Of a DNA stretch of 64,000 nt, positions 44,818 through 52,834 are shown one piece after another (positions within the stretch are counted from its first letter, which is position 1; the number at the start of each line of letters is the position of its first letter). The position numbers were made by a program, and so were the translations under genes. Source of the DNA: Amycolatopsis roodepoortensis (GTDB taxonomy: Bacteria > Actinomycetota > Actinomycetes > Mycobacteriales > Pseudonocardiaceae); contig NZ_JADBEJ010000004.1 in the NCBI RefSeq assembly GCF_014873915.1, forward strand, positions 1,488,001 to 1,552,000, given 5' to 3'. Under the pieces are notes generated by a model. It saw only the letters and a program-made list of their open reading frames with translations. It made no database searches and was not told the DNA's origin.

Positions 44818-45495
44818 TCAGCGGGAGGGGACCTGGGCGATCACCCAGGCGGACAGCGCCGACGGGTTGCGGGTCTGGGTGAGCAGCTGGCCGGGCCCGG
44901 CGAAATCGAAGACGAGGCCTTCACCGCTCTTCATCGACTGGATGACGCCGGTGGCGACCTTGCGGATCTGGTACTGGAGGGTGTCGGCGAACGCGACGAC
45001 GTGCCCGGTGTCGATGGTGATCACCTCGCCCTGCTGCAGGGTCACCGTCTCCAGCGCGCCGTAGCAGGCCACGACCAGCGGGCCCTGTCCCGTCGCGTGG
45101 GTCAGGAAGCCGCCCTCGCCGCCGACGAGGTTCTTGAGCCCGCCCCATTTGGTCTCGGTCTGCACGCCGTGCGACGACGCGAGCCACGAGCCGCGGGTGA
45201 CGCACCAGCCGGTGCGGCCGTCGAGGTTGATGATCTGCATGTCGCCCGGCAGGTTCGCGGCGACGTCGACCCAGCCGCCGTTCTGCGGGGCGGTGTAGGT
45301 GGAGATGAAGAACGACTCGCCGGACAGGAAGGCACGGCCGAGACCCTTCATGATCCCGCCCTGCGCCTGGGACTGGACCTGCACGCCGTAGCTCGTCGCC
45401 ATCATCGCGCCCGACTCGACCTGCGCCGGCTCACCCGGGGCGAGCATGAGCCTCGCCACCGCGAACGAGGGCTGGTGACGGATCTGAACCTGCAT
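44818..45495 (-). CDS. AIM24-family protein (copy 2, canonical)
   Basis: The canonical member (225 aa): MQVQIRHQPSFAVARLMLAPGE, AMMATSYGVQVQSQAQGG, MKGLGRAFLSGESFF, GGWVDVAANLPGDM, GWCVTRGSWLASS, TGQGPLVVACYGALE and a final SGEGLVFDFAGPG. No signal or membrane helix is present. ATG 45495 has GGGGAG 8 bases upstream. It is divergent from moeA across 75 bp and is the first gene of the AIM24 pair. Confidence 0.88.
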   Translation of the reverse strand: MQVQIRHQPSFAVARLMLAPGEPAQVESGAMMATSYGVQVQSQAQGGIMKGLGRAFLSGESFFISTYTAPQNGGWVDVAANLPGDMQIINLDGRTGWCVTRGSWLASSHGVQTETKWGGLKNLVGGEGGFLTHATGQGPLVVACYGALETVTLQQGEVITIDTGHVVAFADTLQYQIRKVATGVIQSMKSGEGLVFDFAGPGQLLTQTRNPSALSAWVIAQVPSR

Positions 45496-45570
45496 GTCTT
45501 CTTCTCCCCGGATGGTCGTTGTGACGCGCAGAGTCTTGCATGAGGGCTTCGAGGCGGGAGGATGGTCGGC

Positions 45571-46764
45571 GTGATCTCCGTCGACGCCCACCGTGAGACC
45601 GTCACCGGCCTGCTCGGAAACGCCCCCGTCATCAGCCTTCCGCTCGCTTCCGCCGCCGGGCTCGTCCTGGCCGAGGACGTGCGCGCGGGGGTTTCGCTGC
45701 CGCCGTTCGACAACTCGGCGATGGACGGTTACGCCGTCCGCGCCGAAGATGTCGCCGAGGCACCGGTGACGCTGCCGGTCGCCGAAGACATCCCCGCCGG
45801 CCGGGTCGACATCACGAAGCTGGAGCCGGGCACCGCGCACCGGATCATGACCGGTGCCCCGCTGCCGCCCGGCGCAGACGCGGTGGTGATGGTGGAGCAC
45901 ACGGACGGCGGTGTGACGGACGTCCGGATTCTCCGGACAGCCGTCCCGGGCACGCATATCCGGCGCCGGGGCGAAGACGTCGTCGAGGGCACCGTGGCGC
46001 TTTCGGCCGGGACCGTGCTCGGCCCGGCGCAACTGGGCCTCGCGGCGGCCGTCGGGCTCGCCGAGGTTCCCGTGTACCGGCCGCTGAAGGTGCTCGTCGT
46101 GTCCACCGGTACCGAACTCGTCGACGCGCCGGAACCGTTGCGGCACGGGCAGATCTACGAGTCGAACAGCATCATGCTGGCGTCGGCGATCCGCGCGCTC
46201 GGCTGCGAGGCCGAGGTCGTGCGCAGTGTGGTCGACGACGTGGACGAGTTCCGCGCGGTGATCGAGCCGCGGCTGGCGGACGCGGATCTGCTGGTGACCT
46301 CGGGCGGGGTCAGCGCGGGCGCGTACGAAGTGGTGAAGGACGCGCTGACCGGGCAGGGCGTGGAGTTCCGGAAGGTCGCGATGCAGCCGGGCGGGCCGCA
46401 GGGCTGCGGACGCTGGAACGGCGTGCCGGTGGTGACGCTGCCGGGCAATCCGGTGAGCGTGCTCGTCTCCTTCGAAGCGTTCCTGCGGCCGGCGTTGCTC
46501 TCGGCGATGGGGCACGCGGGGGTCGACCGGCAGCAGGTGCGGGCCCGGCTGACCGAGGCGATGACCTCGCCCGCCGGGCGCCGCCAGTTCCGGCGGGGCT
46601 ACTACACGCATTCCGAGGGCGAGGTCACCGGGATCGTCGGTCCGCGCGGCGGGCCGGGTTCGCATCTGCTGGCGTCGTTCACGCAGGCGAACTGCCTGAT
46701 CGTGCTGCCGGAGGACGTCGACTCGGTCGAGCAGGGCGACGAGGTGACCGTCCTCCTGCTCTGA
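45571..46764 (+). CDS. moeA: Molybdopterin molybdenumtransferase MoeA
   Basis: MoeA inserts molybdate into adenylated molybdopterin, the step after Mog. The 397-residue protein has LPPFDNSAMDGYAVRAED, RIMTGAPLPPGADAVVMVE, VVSTGTEL, SGGVSAGAYEVV and TLPGNPVSVLVSFE, all typical of MoeA. I prefer GTG 45571 because GGGAGG lies 9 bases ahead; ATG 45562 abuts the same site. It sits near psd-pssA as in M. tuberculosis (moeA2). Together with moaC-mog-moaE the window holds most of the late molybdenum cofactor pathway. Confidence 0.93.
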   Translation: MISVDAHRETVTGLLGNAPVISLPLASAAGLVLAEDVRAGVSLPPFDNSAMDGYAVRAEDVAEAPVTLPVAEDIPAGRVDITKLEPGTAHRIMTGAPLPPGADAVVMVEHTDGGVTDVRILRTAVPGTHIRRRGEDVVEGTVALSAGTVLGPAQLGLAAAVGLAEVPVYRPLKVLVVSTGTELVDAPEPLRHGQIYESNSIMLASAIRALGCEAEVVRSVVDDVDEFRAVIEPRLADADLLVTSGGVSAGAYEVVKDALTGQGVEFRKVAMQPGGPQGCGRWNGVPVVTLPGNPVSVLVSFEAFLRPALLSAMGHAGVDRQQVRARLTEAMTSPAGRRQFRRGYYTHSEGEVTGIVGPRGGPGSHLLASFTQANCLIVLPEDVDSVEQGDEVTVLLL

Positions 46765-46767
46765 CCT

Positions 46768-46787
46768 GCGTTTAGCGGGCTAAACGC
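46768..46787. terminator. Short stem-loop GCGTTTAG-CGGG-CTAAACGC
   Basis: A perfect 8-bp stem with a 4-base loop between convergent moeA and the MFS gene. Its right arm contains the MFS stop codon (TAG on the minus strand). It belongs to the same family as 9018-9039 and 9767-9788. Confidence 0.7.
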
Positions 46788-48024
46788 GATCCGACGGGAA
46801 GTCGCGGCACCGGCCGATCGGCGTGAACAGCAGGGCGAAGACGGCGATCACCTCCAGCCCGGCCATCAGGCCCAGCGTCTGCCGCACGCCGGCGATCTCC
46901 CCGAGGAGCCCGCCGAGCAGGCCACCGAGCGCGATCGCGCCGAAGCCGAGCACGGACATGCTCGCGGTGACCCGGCCGAACATCGCCGCCGGGACGTACC
47001 GCTGCTTGAAGGTGGCGTTGAGGACGTTCGAACCGACGACGCCGGCGCTGAGCGAGAACCCGGCGGCGACGAAGAACGCGAGCCCCAAGCCGCCGTTCGC
47101 GAGCGGGCCGAGCAGCATCATCAACGCGCCGAAGGCCTCGCAGAGCACGAAGGCACGCGCTGTGCCGATCCGCGTGGCGAGTTTTCCCGAGAACGCGGCA
47201 CCGAAGACACCGCCCGCGCCGACGAGCGCGAGCACGAGCCCGGCGGTGCCCTCCCCGACGCCGAGATCGCGGACGAGGAACACGACCTCGATCGACTGGT
47301 AACCCATGAGCGCGACGTTCGAGATCGCGCCGAAGACCGCCAGGACACGCAGATACGGGTCGCGGACGACGAAATGGAGCCCGTCGCGGATCTCGTCCCG
47401 CAACCGTGAACGCGTCTTCGCCGCGCGCTCGGGCTCGCGGTGGCGGATGGATCGAAGGCACAGCACGGAGATCCCGAAGCTGATCGCGTCGGCGAGCACT
47501 CCGGAGACGGCGCCGAACCAGTGCGCGAGCAGACCGGCGAGCCCCGGTCCGCCGATCTGCGCGGCGGATTCGCTGCCCTGCAGCTTTTCGTTGGCTTCCT
47601 GGAGTTGGTCCTTCTCGACCAGCGAAGGCAAATACGCGCGGTATGCGACGTTGAAGAACACCTTCGCGACGCCACCCGCCAGGGCGACGACGATCAGCTG
47701 GGTCATCGTGAGCAGGCCGAACCAGGCCGCGACCGGGACGCTCAGGAACACCAGCATGGAGATGCCGTTGCACACCAGCATGATCGGACGTTTCGGCCGT
47801 CGGTCGACCCAGGCGCCGGCGGGCAGGCCGATCAGCAGCCACGGCAGCCAGGCGGCCGCGGTCAGCAGCCCGACGGCGAACGTGCTGGCCTGCAGGGTGA
47901 CCACCGCGACGAGCGGCAGCGCGACGACGGCGATGGAGCTGCCGAGCACGCTGGTCGTCTCGCCCGTCCACAGCAGCCGGAAATCCCTCGAGCGCAGCAA
48001 TCCGCCGCGTTCGCGGGTGGTCAC
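46780..48024 (-). CDS. Major facilitator superfamily exporter
   Basis: A 414-residue transporter with about 12 predicted helices and a basic loop PAGAWVDRRPKRP, the MFS motif A region. The type (enterobactin exporter/TetV-like MFS) usually exports small drugs or siderophores. It is translationally coupled (GTGA overlap) to the ArsR-type regulator before it, so expression is expected to follow that regulator's ligand. Substrate cannot be assigned. Confidence 0.88.
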   Translation of the reverse strand: MTTRERGGLLRSRDFRLLWTGETTSVLGSSIAVVALPLVAVVTLQASTFAVGLLTAAAWLPWLLIGLPAGAWVDRRPKRPIMLVCNGISMLVFLSVPVAAWFGLLTMTQLIVVALAGGVAKVFFNVAYRAYLPSLVEKDQLQEANEKLQGSESAAQIGGPGLAGLLAHWFGAVSGVLADAISFGISVLCLRSIRHREPERAAKTRSRLRDEIRDGLHFVVRDPYLRVLAVFGAISNVALMGYQSIEVVFLVRDLGVGEGTAGLVLALVGAGGVFGAAFSGKLATRIGTARAFVLCEAFGALMMLLGPLANGGLGLAFFVAAGFSLSAGVVGSNVLNATFKQRYVPAAMFGRVTASMSVLGFGAIALGGLLGGLLGEIAGVRQTLGLMAGLEVIAVFALLFTPIGRCRDFPSDRV

Positions 48025-48584
48025 GGGCGGGCCGGGACGGCGCGGGTGGCGATGAAGACGGGGCGGCGCTCCTGGCCGTCGTCCGGGATCTCACGGCCGC
48101 TGTAGGACTTGATCAGCTCGTGGACCTTCTGTTCGAGCTCGGCCAGTTCGGCGACCGACATCTTCGCCCAGCTGTCGGTGGCGAAGGCGGCGCGATGCCA
48201 CTCCTCCGGATAGGTCTCGCGCTCGGCGAACCATTGGCGCGCCATGGAAACCTGGCGTTCGAGGGCGAGGGATTCGGCGGCGGCCGCGACCGGGTCGTCG
48301 GGGAAGTCCGACGGTGACCAGGAAACCGCGTAGCCGACGCGGCGCCACCAGCGCTCACGGCGGTCGCGGGCGAGTTCCGGCGCTTCCTCGACCAGGTCGC
48401 TGGCGGCCAGCACCTTCAGGTGGTGGCTGACGTTCCCGACCGCCTGCCCGGTCCGCTCGGCGAGCACGGACGCGGTGCACGGGCCGTCGAGGCGGAGGAC
48501 GTCGAGCAGGCGGCGCCGCAGCGGATGCGACATCGCGGCCAGGACCTTCGAATCGTGGACTTCGTGTACTTCACGGTCGGCCAT
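48021..48584 (-). CDS. ArsR/SmtB-type winged-helix regulator
   Basis: A 187-residue repressor. The N-terminal winged helix (about 10-90) is of the ArsR type: LAAMSHPLRRRLLDVLRLDGPCTASVLAERTGQAVGNVSHHLKVL. The C-terminal half (about 95-187) is helical, with RERWWRRVGYAVSW and a long amphipathic helix (ELAELEQKVHELIKSY), probably a ligand-binding or dimer domain. No Cys metal site is visible. It heads the operon with the MFS exporter; a 30-bp dyad just upstream is a likely auto-regulatory operator. Confidence 0.88.
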   Translation of the reverse strand: MADREVHEVHDSKVLAAMSHPLRRRLLDVLRLDGPCTASVLAERTGQAVGNVSHHLKVLAASDLVEEAPELARDRRERWWRRVGYAVSWSPSDFPDDPVAAAAESLALERQVSMARQWFAERETYPEEWHRAAFATDSWAKMSVAELAELEQKVHELIKSYSGREIPDDGQERRPVFIATRAVPARP

Positions 48585-48602
48585 GACGCACAACAGTAGT
48601 TG

Positions 48603-48632
48603 CACAAGGATTCTTGTACAAGTCTCCTTGTG
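48603..48632. promoter_or_regulatory. 30-bp nested dyad operator of the ArsR-MFS operon
   Basis: CACAAGGA (48603-48610) and TCCTTGTG (48625-48632) enclose the perfect palindrome CTTGTACAAG (48613-48622). It lies 19-48 bases upstream of the regulator start, in the promoter zone. Confidence 0.75.
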
Positions 48633-48682
48633 AGTTTCGGTGAGCAGATCCTGCTGGGCGCCGGCCCTGCCCTGGCGACCAC

Positions 48683-48735
48683 GTCGCGAAAGCCACTTTC
48701 GGGACGCCAGATGTCTCGAAAGTGGCTTTCGCGAC
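48683..48735. repeat. Composite palindrome, CGAAAGCCACTTTCG family, copy 2
   Basis: The arms 48683-48705 and 48713-48735 pair over 23 bp with a single G-T pair. Each arm contains GCGAAAGCCACTTTCG or its complement. It lies between the divergent ArsR gene and the GlsB-type gene. Confidence 0.85.
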
Positions 48736-48799
48736 ATCCCCGGGACGAGCGGTCGGCGCCACCGGGGCAGGCCCGAGCAGCCCACGTAACCTCGATGGC

Positions 48800-49081
48800 A
48801 TGGGTTTCTTCTCGTGGATCGTGTTCGGCGCCATCGCCGGGTGGCTGGCCAACGTCGTGGTCGGCGGCCCGGACCGGCGAGGCGGCTGCCTGTTCAGCAT
48901 CCTGATCGGCGTGCTGGGCGCGGCGCTCGGCGGCTTCATCTACCGCCTCGCCACCGGCACCGAGAGGACCTTCGAGTTCGACTTCCCCAGCTTCGGCGTC
49001 GCCATTCTCGGTTCGATCGTGCTGCTCGCCCTGCTGCGGCTGGTGCGCGGCTCCGGGCGGAGCGACTCCTATCGTCGATGA
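48800..49081 (+). CDS. GlsB/YeaQ/YmgE (transglycosylase-associated) membrane protein
   Basis: A 93-residue membrane protein of the GlsB/YeaQ/YmgE stress-response family: GFFSWIVFGAIAGWLANVVVGG, then a short Arg/Gly loop, LFSILIGVLGAALGGFIY, and a third helix (FGVAILGSIVLLALLRLV). Function is unknown, and expression is usually stress-linked. ATG 48800 gives the family N-terminus. It is monocistronic. Confidence 0.88.
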   Translation: MGFFSWIVFGAIAGWLANVVVGGPDRRGGCLFSILIGVLGAALGGFIYRLATGTERTFEFDFPSFGVAILGSIVLLALLRLVRGSGRSDSYRR

Positions 49082-49148
49082 CCGTTGGTAACGGTTTTCT
49101 CGCGACCGGTGATCAAGAGCGTCCGGCGAACTACAGTGGGAGTTTCGC

Positions 49149-49343
49149 TCAGTTCCAGTGGCCGCGTCCGGTCGCATGTGCCGTCGGGGGGCATATGCGC
49201 CCGGACGCGCGTGCTTCGGCGATGACCGAGACGGCGCGGACGGGATCGATGAGCGGCGGCATCGGCGCCGCCGAAATGTCCCTCTTCCAGGCGCGGAACA
49301 GCTCGGCGAGTCGCTCGCCTGCGGGGTCCGGACTGGCGGGCAT
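49149..49343 (-). CDS. Possible small hypothetical protein (64 aa)
   Basis: A short frame with GC-rich third positions and a GAGGA site 6 bases before ATG 49343. The product (PASPDPAGERLAELFRAWK at its start, then IDPVRAVSVIAEARAS) is mostly helical with no recognised domain. It is the only gene candidate in the 465-bp gap 49082-49546 between the GlsB-type gene and psd. Confidence 0.45.
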   Translation of the reverse strand: MPASPDPAGERLAELFRAWKRDISAAPMPPLIDPVRAVSVIAEARASGRICPPTAHATGRGHWN

Positions 49344-49546
49344 TCGAGGGTCCTCAAGGTCGGTGATCGGCATCAACTACCTAGAGTTATCGCTTATTTC
49401 CACCTACCGTTACCGGGATGTGGCCCCGCCCACCCGGCCCGGGGAAACCCTTCCGGGGGAGGCCACGGCCCGTCTCCGGACAGGGCGGTAGCGTGGTGGC
49501 TCTTCCTGTCCCGACCCCCCGACACGAACTGCGGTGAACCCGACCA

Positions 49547-50275
49547 ATGAGCGGCAACCGGCCGGAAGCCACTGGTAACCCCCTCGCGCACGCCGTGAAA
49601 CTCGCCCGCGAGACCGTCCCGCCGATGCACCCGGCCGGCAGGCCGTTCGTGTTCGGCGGTCTCGCCGCGACGCTGGTGCTGCGGAGGTTCTCCAAGCGCC
49701 TCGGCGTCGTCGGCGCGCTCGCGACGGCCGCCACGGCCGCGTTCTTCCGTGAGCCGAAGCGCGTCCCGCCCGCCCAGTCCGGCCTCGCGGTCGCGTCGGC
49801 GGACGGTCTGGTCTCGTTGATCGAGGAGGCCGTGCCGCCGCCCGAGCTGGGGCTGCCCGCCGAACCGCGGATGCGGGTGAGCGTGTTCCTGTCGGTGTTC
49901 GACGTGCACGTCCAGCGGGTCCCGGCGTCGGGCGTGATCGAGCGGGTCGCGTACCGGCCAGGGAAGTTCCTGTCCGCGGACCTGGACAAGGCGAGCGAGG
50001 ACAACGAGCGCAACTCCGTGCTCATGCGCACCGACGACGGTCACGAGCTCGTCGTGGTGCAGATCGCGGGCCTGGTGGCCCGGCGCATCCTCTGTGAGAT
50101 CCGCGAGGGTGACAAGGTCGGCGTCGGCGCGACGTACGGCATCATCCGCTTCGGCTCGCGAGTCGACCTGTACCTGCCGCCGGGCAGCAAGGTCCTCGTC
50201 TCGAAGGGCCAGCGCACGATCGGCGGCGAGACGCCGATCGCCGAGCTGCCCACGGCGCCGCACCCGGAAGGCTGA
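49547..50275 (+). CDS. psd: Phosphatidylserine decarboxylase proenzyme
   Basis: Makes phosphatidylethanolamine from phosphatidylserine. This is the short archaeal/actinobacterial type (242 aa) with an N-terminal hydrophobic segment and FLSVFDVHVQRVPASG, then AGLVARRILCEI. The pyruvoyl-forming cleavage site is G-S in IRFGSRVDLY near residue 201. The stop is 3 bases before pssA, so the two steps of PE synthesis are coupled in one operon. Confidence 0.94.
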   Translation: MSGNRPEATGNPLAHAVKLARETVPPMHPAGRPFVFGGLAATLVLRRFSKRLGVVGALATAATAAFFREPKRVPPAQSGLAVASADGLVSLIEEAVPPPELGLPAEPRMRVSVFLSVFDVHVQRVPASGVIERVAYRPGKFLSADLDKASEDNERNSVLMRTDDGHELVVVQIAGLVARRILCEIREGDKVGVGATYGIIRFGSRVDLYLPPGSKVLVSKGQRTIGGETPIAELPTAPHPEG

Positions 50276-50278
50276 TCC

Positions 50279-51250
50279 ATGGTCCGCGTGACCACTCCCG
50301 GCGTGCGGCTGCTGCCGAACGCCATCACGGTGCTCGCCCTGTGCGCCGGTCTGTCGTCGGTGCAGTTCGCGCTGATCGGCAACTATCCGATGGCGATCGC
50401 GTCGATCGGGATCGCCGCGGTGCTCGACAGTCTCGACGGCCGGATCGCGCGGCTGCTGGACGCGACGTCGAAGATGGGGCAGGAGCTCGACTCGCTGTCG
50501 GACGGGATCTCGTTCGGTGTCGCGCCCGCGCTGGTGCTGTACGTCTGGCACGCGGAGGGCGAGCGGATCGGCTGGGTGGCGTCGCTGATCTTCGCGGTGT
50601 GCATGATCCTGCGGCTGGCGCGGTTCAACACGCTGATCGAGGACACCGAGCAGCCGCCGTACGCGGGCGAGTTCTTCGTCGGTGTGCCCGCGCCCGCCGG
50701 TGGTCTGCTGGCGATGCTGCCGCTGATCCTGGAGCTGCAGTTCGGGGAGGGCTGGTGGTCGCACCAGTACGTGGTGTGGGTGTGGACGATCGCCGTGGCC
50801 GCGTTGCTGATCAGCCGGATCCCGACGCTGTCACTGAAGACGGTGAAGGCGCCGCCCAAGGCGATCGCGCCGCTGCTGGTCGGGGTGGGGCTGCTGGCCG
50901 CCGCGATCATCCAGTTCCCGCTGGTGGCGCTGGCGATCGCGCTGATCCTGTACCTGGCGCACATCCCGTACTCGGTGTACCGGCAACGGTGGCTGGCGAA
51001 CCACCCGGAGGCGTGGATGGCGCCGCCGCGGGAACGGCGCGCGATCCGGCGGCGTTCGAGCCGCCGGCGTCTCGGCCTGCGTCCGCCGCTGCGGCGGGTG
51101 GTGGCCGGCGCCGCTCAGCGGGTCCGGCTCCAGCGGGGCGAACAGCACGTCGCGCGGACTCCGCGCACCATCAGCACCGACAAGGACCGGGACAACGGCC
51201 GGGGCCCGCGACGCCGCTCGTGGCGCCGGATCGGCCTGCGAAAGCGCTGA
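50279..51250 (+). CDS. pssA: CDP-diacylglycerol-serine O-phosphatidyltransferase
   Basis: Makes phosphatidylserine from CDP-diacylglycerol and serine, upstream of Psd. The multi-pass membrane protein (323 aa) has the CDP-alcohol transferase motif spread over SLDGRIARLLDATS-KMGQELDSLSD (DG-AR-G-D-D residues). About eight hydrophobic helices run to about residue 235. The last 80 residues are a strongly basic Arg-rich tail, longer than in most PssA proteins, which may bind acidic membrane lipid. Confidence 0.94.
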   Translation: MVRVTTPGVRLLPNAITVLALCAGLSSVQFALIGNYPMAIASIGIAAVLDSLDGRIARLLDATSKMGQELDSLSDGISFGVAPALVLYVWHAEGERIGWVASLIFAVCMILRLARFNTLIEDTEQPPYAGEFFVGVPAPAGGLLAMLPLILELQFGEGWWSHQYVVWVWTIAVAALLISRIPTLSLKTVKAPPKAIAPLLVGVGLLAAAIIQFPLVALAIALILYLAHIPYSVYRQRWLANHPEAWMAPPRERRAIRRRSSRRRLGLRPPLRRVVAGAAQRVRLQRGEQHVARTPRTISTDKDRDNGRGPRRRSWRRIGLRKR

Positions 51251-51409
51251 TCCGCGCTACCCCACCCCCCGCCCGTCCCTGGGGGACGGCCCCGCGCCCA
51301 GCGTACCGAGGTTGTCCGACGGGACCGGGGGAAACGGGGGCCGGAGGCTGTAGTTGTCCACAAGTGGGTGAGGCTGTGGACAACTTGGGGATCGCTGGGT
51401 GCGGAGGGT

Positions 51410-51462
51410 GTCGCGAAAGCCACTTTCGGGACGCTGGATGTCCCGAAAGTGGCTTTCGCGAC
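51410..51462. repeat. Composite palindrome, CGAAAGCCACTTTCG family, copy 3
   Basis: The 23-bp arms 51410-51432 and 51440-51462 are exact reverse complements with a 7-base loop. The sequence is almost the same as copy 2. It lies between convergent pssA and the TetR gene. Confidence 0.88.
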
Positions 51463-51483
51463 GCACCAGGGAGCCACCGAAGG

Positions 51484-52125
51484 TCACCGCACCGAAGCGC
51501 GCAGGCCGCCGATCAGCAGGTCCAGTTGGAATTCGAAGTCCTGCAGGCAGTCGCCGTCCAGCAGCGACGGCAGCGCCCGGTGCAGTGAGGGCAGCCCGTC
51601 CGCGGTCACGGACCGCTGGAACCACGCCACCACCGGCTCGGCCCGCTCCAGATCCGACGGGTCCGGAACGCCGGAAAGCCCCACCGTCTCGGTCAGCACG
51701 GCGCCGAACACCAGTCCGATCAGCGATCGATAACCCCGAGCGGCGCCCCGTTCGTCGAGCCCGGCGTCCAGCAACGCCGAGAACATCGCGTCGATGAATT
51801 TCAGCGCGCCCGCCGAGCGCGGATTCGCCGCGTCGGTCGCGAGCGCCCGCACCACCACCGGATGCCGCGAAAAGGCCGCGTACAGGCCATGGGTCAGCGC
51901 CCGCAGCCGCTCGTCCCACGGTCCGGGTTCGGGCAGCGGCACACTCTCGAAGACCCGCGCGGTCAGCCCGTCGAGCAGATCACCCTTGTTCGCGACGTGG
52001 TTGTAGAGCGACATCGCCTCCACGCCGACGTCGGCGGCCAGCTTCCGCATCGACAGCCCGGCCAGCCCCTGCTCGCCCGCCAGCCGCAACGCGGCGTCGA
52101 GCACCTTCTCCCTGCTCAGCGCCAT
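51484..52125 (-). CDS. TetR-family repressor with TetR_C_1-like domain
   Basis: A 213-residue one-component repressor: the N-terminal helix-turn-helix (ALSREKVLDAALRLAGEQGLAGLSMRKLAADVGVEAMSLYNHV as overall shape, about 1-47), followed by a helical ligand domain (about 70-205) with LRALTHGLYAAFSRHPVVV. It is divergent from a nitroreductase gene, and two identical 13-bp palindromes lie in the 81-bp gap, so it probably represses both itself and the reductase. Confidence 0.9.
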   Translation of the reverse strand: MALSREKVLDAALRLAGEQGLAGLSMRKLAADVGVEAMSLYNHVANKGDLLDGLTARVFESVPLPEPGPWDERLRALTHGLYAAFSRHPVVVRALATDAANPRSAGALKFIDAMFSALLDAGLDERGAARGYRSLIGLVFGAVLTETVGLSGVPDPSDLERAEPVVAWFQRSVTADGLPSLHRALPSLLDGDCLQDFEFQLDLLIGGLRASVR

Positions 52126-52148
52126 GTGTCCCAGTTTACCGGCACCCC

Positions 52149-52189
52149 CTTACGCCGTAAGTACTTACATCGTATGCTTACGCCGTAAG
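52149..52189. promoter_or_regulatory. Two identical 13-bp TetR operators
   Basis: CTTACGCCGTAAG occurs at 52149-52161 and again at 52177-52189, 28 bp apart. A weaker half-site (CTTACATCGTA) lies between them. They occupy the TetR/nitroreductase divergent promoter. Confidence 0.85.
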
Positions 52190-52206
52190 TAACCTGGAGG
52201 GACGCC

Positions 52207-52821
52207 ATGGACACCGAAACGCTGCTCACCACCACCCGCTCGGTCCGCCGCAAGCTCGACCTGGACCGGCCGGTCGACGAAGGACTGCTCGAAGACTGCG
52301 TTCGCGTCGCGCAACAGGCGCCTGCCGCGGGGATGCTGCTCGACGCCCAGCGCTGGGTGATCGTCCGCGACCCGGAACTGCGCGCGAAGGTCGCGGAGAT
52401 CGTCCGCGCCGAGGCGATCCCGACCATGGCGAAGTACGGGCACTTGGCGAGCGAGGCCGTCATGCGGTCGGCCCGCCATCTCGTCGGCAACCTCGGCCGC
52501 GTCCCGGCCCTCGCGATCCCGTGCATGATCGGCCGCCCGCCGGAGGATCCCGTGATCCAGAACGGGTACTACGGCTCGGTGTACCCGGCGATCTGGAGCT
52601 TCCAGCTCGCGCTGCGGTCGAAAGGGCTCGGCAGCTCGATGTGCGCGTATCACCTGCCCGCGCGCGAGGCGGAGGTCGCGGAACTGCTCGGGATCCCCGC
52701 CGACGTGACCCAGATCAGCCTGCTCGCCGTCGCCTACACGACCCAGCGTGACTTCTCGCCAGCCGCCCGGCGACCCGCCGGGGAGATCCTGTCCTTCGAC
52801 CGCTGGGCACGGTCCGCGTAG
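52207..52821 (+). CDS. Nitroreductase-family flavoprotein
   Basis: An FMN-dependent NAD(P)H oxidoreductase (204 aa). The N-terminal TTTRSVRRKLDLDRPVD is the phosphate-binding Arg region of nitroreductases. APAAGMLLDAQRWVIV, SVYPAIWSFQLALRSKGLGSSM and LGIPADVTQISLLAVAY follow in family order. Substrate is unknown. The ATG is preceded by GGAGG. It is controlled by the divergent TetR gene and ends 13 bases before the AAA ATPase gene. Confidence 0.88.
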   Translation: MDTETLLTTTRSVRRKLDLDRPVDEGLLEDCVRVAQQAPAAGMLLDAQRWVIVRDPELRAKVAEIVRAEAIPTMAKYGHLASEAVMRSARHLVGNLGRVPALAIPCMIGRPPEDPVIQNGYYGSVYPAIWSFQLALRSKGLGSSMCAYHLPAREAEVAELLGIPADVTQISLLAVAYTTQRDFSPAARRPAGEILSFDRWARSA

Positions 52822-52834
52822 ATAGGGTGACGGG

